64,000 nt of DNA from Anabaena sp. PCC 7108 (GTDB lineage Bacteria; Cyanobacteriota; Cyanobacteriia; Cyanobacteriales; Nostocaceae). This document shows, one piece after another, positions 55,151-63,603 of this stretch. The notes below the pieces were generated by a model. It was given only the letters and a program-made list of their open reading frames with translations, had not been told where the DNA came from and did not search any database. The stretch spans positions 1,871,403 through 1,935,402 of the forward strand of contig NZ_KB235896.1 of NCBI RefSeq assembly GCF_000332135.1, read 5' to 3'. Within the stretch, counting starts at the first letter, position 1. Each line of letters starts with the position of its first letter. A program made the position numbers and the translations under genes.

Positions 55151-55723
55151 TCAACTCCTCATCAACCCATTTTCTGTCACCACACCTTGTAAAGGCTGAT
55201 CCCAACTATCTACAGGGAGTTGGGATAAATAGGCAAAATCAAAAACTACCCCCATAGTAGGTTTTTTAGACCCATCAGGAGAACTCAAAAACCGGTCATA
55301 ATATCCCCCACCATAACCCAAGCGATAGCCTTGTACATCACAACCTACACAGGGAACAAGAATTAAATCTACTTCATTCATATCAATTATTTGCGCTTCT
55401 GGATGTGGTTCAGGAATACCATAAGCACCTGCATTAATAACATCATCAGGTTGCCAAAAATGCCAAACTAGGGATTTACCAACACAACGGGGAAAACTCC
55501 AGCGTTTTTCTGAGTTAGTAAAAAGTAAACTCAGGTCAGGTTCTTGTCGAAAGCTGAAAAAAGCGAGAATGGTAGTAGATTCAGTAAATAATAGCGAGTT
55601 TTGTAAATTAGAGGAAATGCGATCGCTCTTTTCTTTCCACTCTGATAATGTCATTGATTGACGCTTTTTGAGCAGAGTGCGGCGGAGTTCTGTCTTCTTT
55701 GACGGGGAATTAATTTTTGGCAA
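55151..55723 (-). CDS. 5-formyltetrahydrofolate cyclo-ligase
   Basis: 190 residues; converts 5-formyl-THF to 5,10-methenyl-THF with ATP. Family blocks: LRRTLLKKRQSM near the start, VDLILVPCVGCDVQGYRLGYGGGYYDRFL (about 118-146), which holds the substrate-binding and phosphate-binding residues, and MGVVFDFA. Translation probably begins at a TTG; there is no upstream ATG in frame and the next ATG would remove the conserved N-terminal helix. Confidence 0.9.
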   Translation of the reverse strand: MPKINSPSKKTELRRTLLKKRQSMTLSEWKEKSDRISSNLQNSLLFTESTTILAFFSFRQEPDLSLLFTNSEKRWSFPRCVGKSLVWHFWQPDDVINAGAYGIPEPHPEAQIIDMNEVDLILVPCVGCDVQGYRLGYGGGYYDRFLSSPDGSKKPTMGVVFDFAYLSQLPVDSWDQPLQGVVTENGLMRS

Positions 55724-55922
55724 TGTCCAATTTTAATGTTGCTGTTGTTTTTATTCTAGTCAAGCAAAAACCTGATGGAGTTAATTAAATCAAGTATTTT
55801 TTTAGGGTAATACTGTACTTAAAAATTCGGGGAGATTTAGACCCATAAGGGTAATGCAACCTCCCCAGATTTCAAAACCTTAATTCTTTCTTAGGTACTT
55901 ATAGGCGCTCAGTCCACTGAAA

Positions 55923-56867
55923 TTATTCAGCATTTTGACGGTACCAGTCGATGGTATTTTTTAGCCCTTGTTCAAAGCTAACTTGAGCAGTAAATCCAAA
56001 GGCTTGGTTTGCTTTTTCGATATCCAAACAACGACGGGGTTGTCCATTTGGCTGGTCAGTTTCCCAAACAATTTCACCTTCATACTCCATCAATTCTGCA
56101 ATTAAAGTAATTAGGTTTTTGATCGATATTTCATAACCAGTTCCCAAATTAACTGGTTCAGAATCGTTATAGAATTTTGTACCCATGACAATACCCCGTG
56201 CGGCATCGGTAGAATACAAAAATTCACGGGTAGGAGAACCGTCACCCCAAACAGGAAGTTGTTTTTCTCCCTTAATTTGAGCTTCGTGAACTTTGCGAAT
56301 TAACGCCGGAATGACATGAGAACTGCTGGGGTTAAAATTATCTTCAGGTCCATATAAATTCACGGGCAGCAAGTAAATACCGTTAAAGCCATACTGCTGG
56401 CGGTAAGATTGCAATTGGACTAAAAGAGCTTTCTTAGCGACTCCATAGGGAGCATTTGTTTCTTCTGGATAGCCATTCCACAAATCTTCTTCTTTAAATG
56501 GGACTGGAGTAAATTTGGGATAAGCGCAGATAGTACCCACACAAACAAATTTTTCTAAACCCACTTGATAGGCAGCATGGATTAGCTGGGTTCCCATGAT
56601 CAAGTTATCGTAGAATAACTCGGCAGGTTTTTCGCGGTTTAGTCCAATACCGCCTACATGAGCTGCTAAGTGAATGACAATATCTTGCTGATCAACAGCA
56701 CGTTGGCAATTTTCCCAAACTCGCAAATCACAATCATGCGATCGCGGTACTGTAATTTTCTCACGGTCTGCCCCGAACTGACACAGCTGATCTATCACCT
56801 GACGACCTAGAAACCCCGACCCACCAGTAACCAGAATTCGTTTGTTTTGTAGTTCTAAGACAGTCAT
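55923..56867 (-). CDS. fcl: GDP-L-fucose synthase
   Basis: 314 residues, epimerase/reductase of the short-chain fold. [11 protein letters not shown] (about 16-26) is the NADP motif; YGVAKKAL holds the catalytic Tyr-x3-Lys (about 141-145). With Gmd, encoded 25 nt upstream on the same strand, it converts GDP-mannose to GDP-fucose. It lies in the surface-sugar block. Confidence 0.92.
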   Translation of the reverse strand: MTVLELQNKRILVTGGSGFLGRQVIDQLCQFGADREKITVPRSHDCDLRVWENCQRAVDQQDIVIHLAAHVGGIGLNREKPAELFYDNLIMGTQLIHAAYQVGLEKFVCVGTICAYPKFTPVPFKEEDLWNGYPEETNAPYGVAKKALLVQLQSYRQQYGFNGIYLLPVNLYGPEDNFNPSSSHVIPALIRKVHEAQIKGEKQLPVWGDGSPTREFLYSTDAARGIVMGTKFYNDSEPVNLGTGYEISIKNLITLIAELMEYEGEIVWETDQPNGQPRRCLDIEKANQAFGFTAQVSFEQGLKNTIDWYRQNAE

Positions 56868-56892
56868 ATTTTTATCCTTGGCAAAGTTTGAA

Positions 56893-57972
56893 TCAAAAGT
56901 GGAGAGTGCCTAGTTCCTGACGAATAGTAGCAATATCACGGGGGTGTTGTGAACCATTACCATTGGGAGACTTGCAACCTAACGCTTGTAAGTCACCTTC
57001 TACCATCAAAGCTACAAGTTCTTTAAACGTTACTGAAGGTTTCCAACCTAATATTTGCTGCGCTTTAGTAGGGTCACCAATTAACAAATCCACTTCAGAT
57101 GGGCGCAGATAACGCTCGTCAAACTCGACATAATCTTCCCATTTGAGATCCACATAACCAAATGCCAATTCCAAAAACTCTTTGACAGAGTGAGTTTCCC
57201 CAGTCGCAATCACGTAATCATCTGGCTTGTCTTGCTGCAACATCAACCACATTGCTTTTACATAATCTTTGGCATAACCCCAGTCTCGCTTGGCATCTAA
57301 ATTGCCCATATAAATATTTTTCTGTTTACCAGCAAAGATGCGAGCGACAGCTCTAGTGATTTTCCGAGTCACAAAGGTTTCACCTCGACGTGGTGATTCA
57401 TGGTTAAACAGAATTCCATTGCAGGCAAATAAGTCGTAAGATTCACGATAATTCACTGTTTGCCAGTGGGCATAAACTTTAGCACAAGCATAGGGACTGC
57501 GGGGATAAAAGGGAGTTGTCTCACTTTGTGGTACGGCTTGGACTAAACCATACATTTCCGAAGAACCGGCTTGGTAGAATCTGACTTGAATTCCTGTGCG
57601 TTGTTGATAGTCACGGATAGCTTCTAATAAACGTAGGGTTCCCATCCCTACTGCATCTACTGTGTATTCTGGTGAATCAAAGCTGACTCTAACGTGAGAT
57701 TGAGCGCCCAAATTATAAATTTCTGTAGGCTTGACTTCTTCTAAAATCCGGCGCAAGGTAGTACCGTCTGTCAAGTCACCATAGTGAAGTAATAACTTTA
57801 CCCCTTCTTTATGAGGATCTTCATAAATATGATCAATGCGGTCTGTATTAAAGGTGGAAGTGCGACGAATAATACCGTGAACTTCATAGCCTTGTTCTAG
57901 TAAAAACTCACTTAGGTAAGAACCATCTTGACCAGTGATACCAGTAATCAACGCTCGCTTTGGTTGCATCAT
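56893..57972 (-). CDS. gmd: GDP-mannose 4,6-dehydratase
   Basis: 359 residues; turns GDP-mannose into the 4-keto-6-deoxy intermediate. [23 protein letters not shown] (NAD motif), SSEMYG and [15 protein letters not shown] (Tyr-x3-Lys) are unmistakable. The start is an ATG at 57972 ([10 protein letters not shown]), not the TTG two codons upstream. First gene of a gmd-fcl pair. Confidence 0.95.
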   Translation of the reverse strand: MMQPKRALITGITGQDGSYLSEFLLEQGYEVHGIIRRTSTFNTDRIDHIYEDPHKEGVKLLLHYGDLTDGTTLRRILEEVKPTEIYNLGAQSHVRVSFDSPEYTVDAVGMGTLRLLEAIRDYQQRTGIQVRFYQAGSSEMYGLVQAVPQSETTPFYPRSPYACAKVYAHWQTVNYRESYDLFACNGILFNHESPRRGETFVTRKITRAVARIFAGKQKNIYMGNLDAKRDWGYAKDYVKAMWLMLQQDKPDDYVIATGETHSVKEFLELAFGYVDLKWEDYVEFDERYLRPSEVDLLIGDPTKAQQILGWKPSVTFKELVALMVEGDLQALGCKSPNGNGSQHPRDIATIRQELGTLHF

Positions 57973-58492
57973 ACCCAATTACCCCTTTTTGTTGTAAATG
58001 TTATTGAAGATAGGAAAGTTACAGTCCATCTGAGATAAAGTAACAGCTAATGGCTAAAATTGTCTAATAATAAACCTAAAAGTCTGAGTTGATATCTCAT
58101 GGCAAATGTAACCTATTATACTTTATTCAAAGTATTTTAACAAGTTTAGATAATTTTTATGTAAATCAAAATTATTGGTATAAATTTATATTTATGCAAA
58201 TCTTTATCAAAATTTTATTGATTATTGGTTTTTGTGAAGCTTGTGCAAAAGGTGGTAAGTAAGTGAGGGTGAATATTTATCGTTAGAATCAGGCCAGATG
58301 TAGAAGGTTTGAGTAACATTCATTTTTGTTCATTGATCAAAAAAGTCTTCCCATCTTTGTGTCAGCCCTAATTATAAGTCTTTAAATAGAAACAATATAA
58401 ATTAAAAATCAAGTAAAACCGACTTGTGATAATAAGCAGAACAGCTTATCTGTAGAGCAACTCACGCCCCCAGATAAGCTATGAGTCTTTTC
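57973..58492. other. AT-rich gap upstream of gmd
   Basis: 520 nt with no gene; it contains the gmd promoter region. No box recognised. A TTATCTG..CAGATAA inverted repeat (58445-58480) may end the downstream minus-strand sugar transferase transcript. Confidence 0.5.
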
Positions 58493-59251
58493 CTAGTATG
58501 CTCCGTTATTTTTGGGCATTATGACAACATCAATGGTTTTTAAGATGATCCATAAATCTAGCCAAAAATTCCTAAACTTGACATAGTGCAGATCTATTTG
58601 GACTCTCCGGGGGTAAGGAATATCATTACGTCCAGACACCTGCCATAATCCAGTAATTCCCGGACGGATGATTAAAATCTGATCAATATGACAACCATAT
58701 TTTGGTAATTCTTCCGCTACTAAGGGGCGGGGACCAACAACACTCATATCCCCCGTTAAAACGTTCCAAAACTGGGGAAATTCGTCCAAGCTGGTAATTC
58801 GCAAGAAATGACCAATTTTGGTAATCCGGGGGTCTTTTTTGAGCTTAAAAGTACTGGAAAATTCTTGACGCAACTCTGGGGATGTTTCCATCATTTGGAC
58901 GAGAATTTCGTCTGCATTGCTGACCATCGTGCGGAATTTAATACAATTAAATCGGCGATAGTTTTTACCAACTCTTTCTTGAACATAAAAAATCGGACCT
59001 TCTGAACTGACAGCAATCAGTAAGGCCAAAATTATGTAAAGGGGGAAAAACAAGATCAAGACCGACAGTGAAAACACAATATCAAACAGTCGTTTGGCAA
59101 ACTCTCCGTTTAAACCCTGAAAAGACAAACCTCTAGGTTGTACCTTTGGCGGTTTAGTTTTTTTACCACGTTTTGCTAAAGTATGCGTCGAAGCATTGGC
59201 ATCTTTACGTGGGTATCGCTTGCCGGAGAGGAGTGAGCTCTGGGCAGTCAT
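58493..59251 (-). CDS. Exopolysaccharide sugar transferase, second copy
   Basis: 252 residues from an ATG at 59251, with AAGGAG 4 nt upstream (another ATG is directly before it). A basic N-terminus, one or two membrane helices (about 70-95), then CIKFRTMVSNAD, DPRITKIGHFLRITSLDEFPQFWNVLTGDMS, GPRPL and RPGITGLWQVSGR, the Bac_transf core, ending NNGAY. It begins the lipid-linked repeat unit, like its relative at 53374. The two are clearly paralogues. Confidence 0.88.
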   Translation of the reverse strand: MTAQSSLLSGKRYPRKDANASTHTLAKRGKKTKPPKVQPRGLSFQGLNGEFAKRLFDIVFSLSVLILFFPLYIILALLIAVSSEGPIFYVQERVGKNYRRFNCIKFRTMVSNADEILVQMMETSPELRQEFSSTFKLKKDPRITKIGHFLRITSLDEFPQFWNVLTGDMSVVGPRPLVAEELPKYGCHIDQILIIRPGITGLWQVSGRNDIPYPRRVQIDLHYVKFRNFWLDLWIILKTIDVVIMPKNNGAY

Positions 59252-59370
59252 CATACTCCTTAATAATCCACACCACACATAGTCCCGATCTTAAAGCTAA
59301 AAGGCAGTGATTCTGGGTAAAAATTCCCAAAAGCCTAGAAAAGAAATACAGAAATGTAGACTATTTAATC

Positions 59371-60507
59371 TCAAGAGGGTCTTTTTTCTTGACATTGATA
59401 CAAAAAATCTAGATAGCGCTCTGCGAAGACTTGTCTAGAAAACTGGGTAGAGTGTAATCGTATATACTCATAATTAAAAAGATCCTGATAGACTTCAAAC
59501 TTTTCTACTGCCTCCACTAAAGCTGCTACTGTTTGTGATCTGAAAAAGATACCTGTACCTGTGTCTACACAGGTACGAATATCTTGTACAGTCTCTAAAG
59601 CACCTCCGGCACCATACGCAATGACCGGAGTTCCACAAGCTTGAGCCTCAACTAGGGCAATGCCAAAATCTTCACAAGCTGCATACACAAATGCTTTAGC
59701 ACGAGCCATGTATTTTTTGACTATATCATCGGGTTGCCATCCCAGTATTTGGATATGAGGATTTGCTATCTCACGCAGCTTTTTCATTTCGGGGCCTGTG
59801 CCAATCACCACCAATGGTCGTTTTAGTTGATTAAAAGCTTGAACAATCAAGGATACTTGTTTATAACTCACTAATCGGGAAACGATCAGATAAAAATCCT
59901 CTTTGTCAGCTAAAAAAGGACAATTTTCGATATTTACAGGTGGGTAAATGACTTCTGCTTCTCGCCGATAGCAACGCCAAATCCGCCTAGCTGTATGCTG
60001 TGAGTTGGCAATGAAGTAATCAACACGGTTGGCACTCAATACATCCCATTGACGCAAACTATGCAAGAGATATCTTGTCATCCATCCAATCCAGCCTTTT
60101 CCTAGTTTGCTCTGGTCTAGATAATCAAAAGTCAAGTCCCAAGCATAGCGCATTGGGCTATGACAATAACAGATGTGTAATTGGTCAGGAGTAGTGAGGA
60201 TTCCTTTGGCGACTGCATGAGATGAAGACAGAATTACGTCATACTGCCGCAAATCTAATTGTTCGATGGCTAATGGTAACAAAGGCAAATACTTTTGTAT
60301 ACCTTTTTGGGCTAATGGGAAGTGTTGGAGAAATGTTGTCCCAATCTGATGTTTGTATAAATAACTTTCAGGATTACTGGATTCAAAATCTATGAGCGCA
60401 TACAAATCAGCTTCAATGTGATTTAAAATTTCCTGGACAACGAGTTCTGAACCACCTGTGGCTTTAGGTGTCAGCCACTCATGAATAAGAGCATATTTCA
60501 AGGACAC
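59371..60507 (-). CDS. Glycosyltransferase family 4
   Basis: About 378 residues from a GTG at 60507; a TTG two codons further in and another upstream are alternatives. GT-B fold: YALIHEWLTPKATGGSEL at the start, YCHSPMRYAWDLTFDYL, FIANSQHTARRIW, VSRLVSYKQVSLIVQAF and the nucleotide-sugar site ACEDFGIALVEAQACGTPVIAYGAGGALE. It probably adds a sugar to the exopolysaccharide. It lies upstream of the sugar transferase gene on the same strand, with a 119-nt gap. Confidence 0.85.
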   Translation of the reverse strand: MSLKYALIHEWLTPKATGGSELVVQEILNHIEADLYALIDFESSNPESYLYKHQIGTTFLQHFPLAQKGIQKYLPLLPLAIEQLDLRQYDVILSSSHAVAKGILTTPDQLHICYCHSPMRYAWDLTFDYLDQSKLGKGWIGWMTRYLLHSLRQWDVLSANRVDYFIANSQHTARRIWRCYRREAEVIYPPVNIENCPFLADKEDFYLIVSRLVSYKQVSLIVQAFNQLKRPLVVIGTGPEMKKLREIANPHIQILGWQPDDIVKKYMARAKAFVYAACEDFGIALVEAQACGTPVIAYGAGGALETVQDIRTCVDTGTGIFFRSQTVAALVEAVEKFEVYQDLFNYEYIRLHSTQFSRQVFAERYLDFLYQCQEKRPS

Positions 60508-60700
60508 TGTTAATGTAGGGGGCAAGGGGCAGGGGTAGAAGCTATTGAGTTTTCAATTTCGATTTGATGAGGAAGCCGATGGTTCTTGATTAAACAGAAG
60601 ATGCAATCCTAGCAAAGATGTTCCAAGATGATGCTGCAACCTGATAACCTCAAAGACGAGGGTGATGAAAGAAAATAACTGACATAGGAATTGGGGTTTT

Positions 60701-61633
60701 ATGCGAATTCTGATTATTGGTGGTACTCGGTTTATTGGTGTGTATCTGACTCAGCTATTGCTGGAAACTGGACATGAGGTGGTGTTTTTTAATCGTGGTA
60801 ATTCTCCAGCACCAATGGGAGTAGGACAAATTATAGGCGATCGCACTGACTCTAGCCAATTAAAAGCTAAGTTATCACCAGAAAATTTTGATGTGATTTT
60901 TGATAATAACGGTCGGGAACTGGCAGATACTCAGCCACTGGCAGAAATTTTTCAAGGACGAGTTCAACATTTTGTCTATATGAGTTCTGCTGGAGTATAT
61001 CTTAAATCTGACCAAATGCCTCATCTAGAGGGTGATGCTGTCGATCCTAAGAGTCGTCACAAGGGTAAGCATGAAACGGAAGCTTACTTGCAACAATCGG
61101 GAATTCCTTTTACTTCTATTCGTCCCACTTATATTTACGGACCGAAGAACTATAACGAGTTGGAAGGCTGGTTTTTTGATAGAATTGTCCGCGATCGCCC
61201 GATTCCTATTCCCGGTAATGGAATGCATATCACTCAGCTAGGCCATGTCAAGGATTTAGCCCAAGCCATGACTCAGGTCATCGGTAACGAAAATGCTATC
61301 CAGAAGATTTATAATATCTCTGGCGATCGCTTTGTGACTTTTGATGGTTTAGCTCGTGCTTGTGCTGTGGCTGCTGGTAAATCAGCAGATGATCTGAAAA
61401 TTGTCCATTATGACCCGAAAAAGTTTGATTTCGGTAAACGAAAAGCTTTTCCCATGCGAGTACAACACTTTTTTGCATCGGTAACTAAAGCGCAAATAGA
61501 ATTAGACTGGCAACCTCAATATGATTTAATTTCTGGGCTGAAAGATTCTTTGGAAAATGATTATTTTCTCTCTGGGCGGGATAAATTAGAGCTAGATTTT
61601 TCTGTAGATGAAGAGATTTTAACTAATTCGTAA
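60701..61633 (+). CDS. NAD-dependent epimerase-like protein (CSP41b type)
   Basis: 310 residues, extended SDR fold. LIIGGTRFIGVYLTQLLLE (about 4-22) binds NAD and the fold resembles plant CSP41b, an RNA-binding relative; the usual Tyr-x3-Lys is not clear (KGKHETEAYL instead), so it may not be an active epimerase. The last two residues (Asn-Ser) and the stop TAA come from the heptamer array at 61624, so the natural C-terminus was replaced or extended by the repeat. Confidence 0.8.
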   Translation: MRILIIGGTRFIGVYLTQLLLETGHEVVFFNRGNSPAPMGVGQIIGDRTDSSQLKAKLSPENFDVIFDNNGRELADTQPLAEIFQGRVQHFVYMSSAGVYLKSDQMPHLEGDAVDPKSRHKGKHETEAYLQQSGIPFTSIRPTYIYGPKNYNELEGWFFDRIVRDRPIPIPGNGMHITQLGHVKDLAQAMTQVIGNENAIQKIYNISGDRFVTFDGLARACAVAAGKSADDLKIVHYDPKKFDFGKRKAFPMRVQHFFASVTKAQIELDWQPQYDLISGLKDSLENDYFLSGRDKLELDFSVDEEILTNS

Positions 61634-61889
61634 TTCGTAATTCGTAATTCGTAATTCGTAATTCGTAATTCGTAATTCGTAATTCGTAATTCGTAATTCG
61701 TAATTCGTAATTCGTAATTCGTAATTCGTAATTCGTAATTCGTAATTCGTAATTCGTAATTCGTAATTCGTAATTCGTAATTCGTAATTCGTAATTCGTA
61801 ATTCGTAATTCGTAATTCGTAATTCGTAATTCGTAATTCGTAATTCGTAATTCGTAATTCGTAATTCGTAATTCGTAATTCGTAATTCG
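61624..61889 (+). repeat. 38-copy heptanucleotide array (TAATTCG)
   Basis: Uninterrupted (TAATTCG)38 = 266 bp, in exact phase along its whole length. It is a short tandemly repeated repetitive (STRR) sequence of the class known in heterocystous cyanobacteria. Because 7 is not a multiple of 3, the minus strand is open in all three frames and gives the same peptide (YELRITN) in each. Confidence 0.95.
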
Positions 61890-62065
61890 TAAACAGGGAA
61901 CACGGAGATATGGGAACACGGAGATATGGGAAAAGAAGACAATCTCTCTTTCTCACCGCGTCTCCCCATCACCGCGTCACCGCGTCCTCTTCTTCCCCAT
62001 CACCGTGTCTCCGCGTCCCCGTGTCCCCGCGTCCCCGTGTCCCCGCGTCCCCGCGTCATCTAGTT
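61890..62065 (+). repeat. Mixed minisatellite after the heptamer array
   Basis: First two copies of ACACGGAGATATGGGA, then a GC-rich zone of CCCCGTGT/CCCCGCGT 8-mers and CCCCATCACCG variants. It runs into the 3' end of pgsA and is related to the one at 46850-46920. Confidence 0.85.
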
Positions 62066-62570
62066 GATTATTTGCAGGTATCAGATAAATTACACCTGAT
62101 ATGACGGTAAAAAAGACAGATACCCAGAAGGCAATTAAAGCTGGCTTTTGCCAAACTGGTGATAAAGGTGCAATGAGTAGGGATATGGCCACTATTTGAC
62201 TAACTGTTTTCAGTTTTCCCCAAATATTTGCACCAGTGATAGTTGTTTGATTGACTCGCCAACCTGCGATCGCTATTTCCCGTGCTAAAATTACAAATAC
62301 TCCCCAAGCAGGAATTTTTCCTAATTCCACTAATACTAATAATGGTGCTAACACCAACAATTTATCTACTAAAGGATCAAGAAATTTTCCTAATTCGCTA
62401 ATTTGGTTAAGTTTTCTGGCTAAATATCCATCTAACCAATCGGTTAAAGCGGCAATTACAAATATTGTTAAACATATCCACCTGGCTTCACTTGTGGGAT
62501 TATATAAACCGTAAAGTAAAAATGGTATTCCCAGAAGACGAGAGAAAGTAATCCAGTTAGGTAAAGTCAT
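61977..62570 (-). CDS. pgsA: CDP-diacylglycerol--glycerol-3-phosphate 3-phosphatidyltransferase
   Basis: 197 residues; makes phosphatidylglycerol phosphate, needed for photosynthetic membranes. The CDP-alcohol motif D44-x2-D47-G-x2-A-R-x8-G-x3-D65-x3-D69 is complete, with several membrane helices around it. The family core ends near LIPANN; the last 27 residues (about 171-197, AGTRGHGDAGTRGRGD-type) are translated from the minisatellite, so the tail is not native. The enzyme should still work, as the catalytic part is intact. Confidence 0.9.
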   Translation of the reverse strand: MTLPNWITFSRLLGIPFLLYGLYNPTSEARWICLTIFVIAALTDWLDGYLARKLNQISELGKFLDPLVDKLLVLAPLLVLVELGKIPAWGVFVILAREIAIAGWRVNQTTITGANIWGKLKTVSQIVAISLLIAPLSPVWQKPALIAFWVSVFFTVISGVIYLIPANNQLDDAGTRGHGDAGTRGRGDTVMGKKRTR

Positions 62571-62887
62571 AAATACAGCACACCATTCATAAAATTCTGT
62601 TAGATTTACCTATTATCAATAAAAACGGTCAAAAAGTACAGGTGAAAGTTACGACTCTGAGCAGGTATGAAGACTTTACATATGATGTCAAAATTAGTTT
62701 AAATCCCAAGCAAAATAGTCAGTTTACCAAATTATTCCTTTCGATATACATTCATCCTATCACAAGCAAAACTATCGACAGAGATAGCGTAAATTTTATT
62801 TTGCTAAACCTATAATTGAAACCTTGTGAATACTCTTGAGGCATTTGACTCAATACTAGAAATATCATATACAGCAAGGTAAGTAAT
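62571..62887. other. Divergent gap between pgsA and a small membrane protein
   Basis: 317 nt with no gene and no repeat seen; contains the divergent promoters. Confidence 0.45.
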
Positions 62888-63277
62888 ATGCATATTGATC
62901 AGATATTGCAACAAAAGGTATTAGCAAATACGACTACGAATCAGTTACTTCGCCGCGATATTCCACAGGATCAGGTACAACAGGATGGAGTAAATCTCAC
63001 GGATTTAGCAATATCTTTAAGTCCTTTGAGCTTTATCTTGATTTGGGCTATTTTTCTGGTTATTTTGCAAAAAACCCGTTCTCATTTAGACAACAAGATA
63101 GTTTTTACTATTAATGGGTTGCAGAAAGTCCCTTGTAAAAACTGTAAATTTTTTTCCAATAACCATTATCTTAAGTGTGCTGTACAGCCAGATATTGTTC
63201 TCACGGAAGAGGCTATACATTGTTCTGAATACTGCCCTAGAAAAGTTAAATTTTCCGTAAATCAATTCTTTAATTAA
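62888..63277 (+). CDS. Small membrane protein with Cys-rich C-terminus
   Basis: 129 residues. One membrane helix (about 45-63), then a soluble tail with VPCKNCKFFSNNHYLKC, ending VTEEAIHCSEYCP-like; five or six cysteines in C-x2-C and C-x3-C spacing suggest metal or Fe-S binding, or disulfides. I recognise no family name; this pattern recurs in unnamed cyanobacterial proteins. No strong ribosome site. Confidence 0.6.
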   Translation: MHIDQILQQKVLANTTTNQLLRRDIPQDQVQQDGVNLTDLAISLSPLSFILIWAIFLVILQKTRSHLDNKIVFTINGLQKVPCKNCKFFSNNHYLKCAVQPDIVLTEEAIHCSEYCPRKVKFSVNQFFN

Positions 63278-63423
63278 GTCCAATTTTGGTGTCTTTGTTT
63301 CATATCAAGTTGGGCTAATTGCGGATAAAAAATTTTCCTTATACCCATGTTAGCCTTAATGATAAGTATATCTCTAAGGACAAGCTCAAGCGAAAAACCT
63401 GACAATTAATTAATTACAAAAAA

Positions 63424-63603
63424 AGGGAACAGGGAACTCTTAACAGGGAACAGATAAGAAACTTTAGTTCTGAGTTTAAAGCTCAGTCAAAAAAAGGATA
63501 TTTTTACAAGGAGAGTGACACGAAAAAAACAGTGTCATTATTTCAATCTCATGTTTTTAAACATGAGTTTTTCCTGTTCCCTGTTGCCCGTTCCCTGTTC
63601 CCT
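63424..63603 (+). mobile_element. Dispersed hairpin element, copy C
   Basis: 180 bp, AGGGAACAGG start and CCTGTTCCCT end, same orientation as copy B. It holds three hairpins: CTGAGTTTAAAGCTCAG, TGACACGAAAAAAACAGTGTCA and CTCATGTTTTTAAACATGAG. It overlaps the 3' end of the HEAT gene. Confidence 0.85.

Noticed and set aside
61561-61972. Minus-strand frames of repeated YELRITN
   Set aside because: They are translations of the noncoding heptamer array, open in all frames only because the unit lacks stops on that strand.
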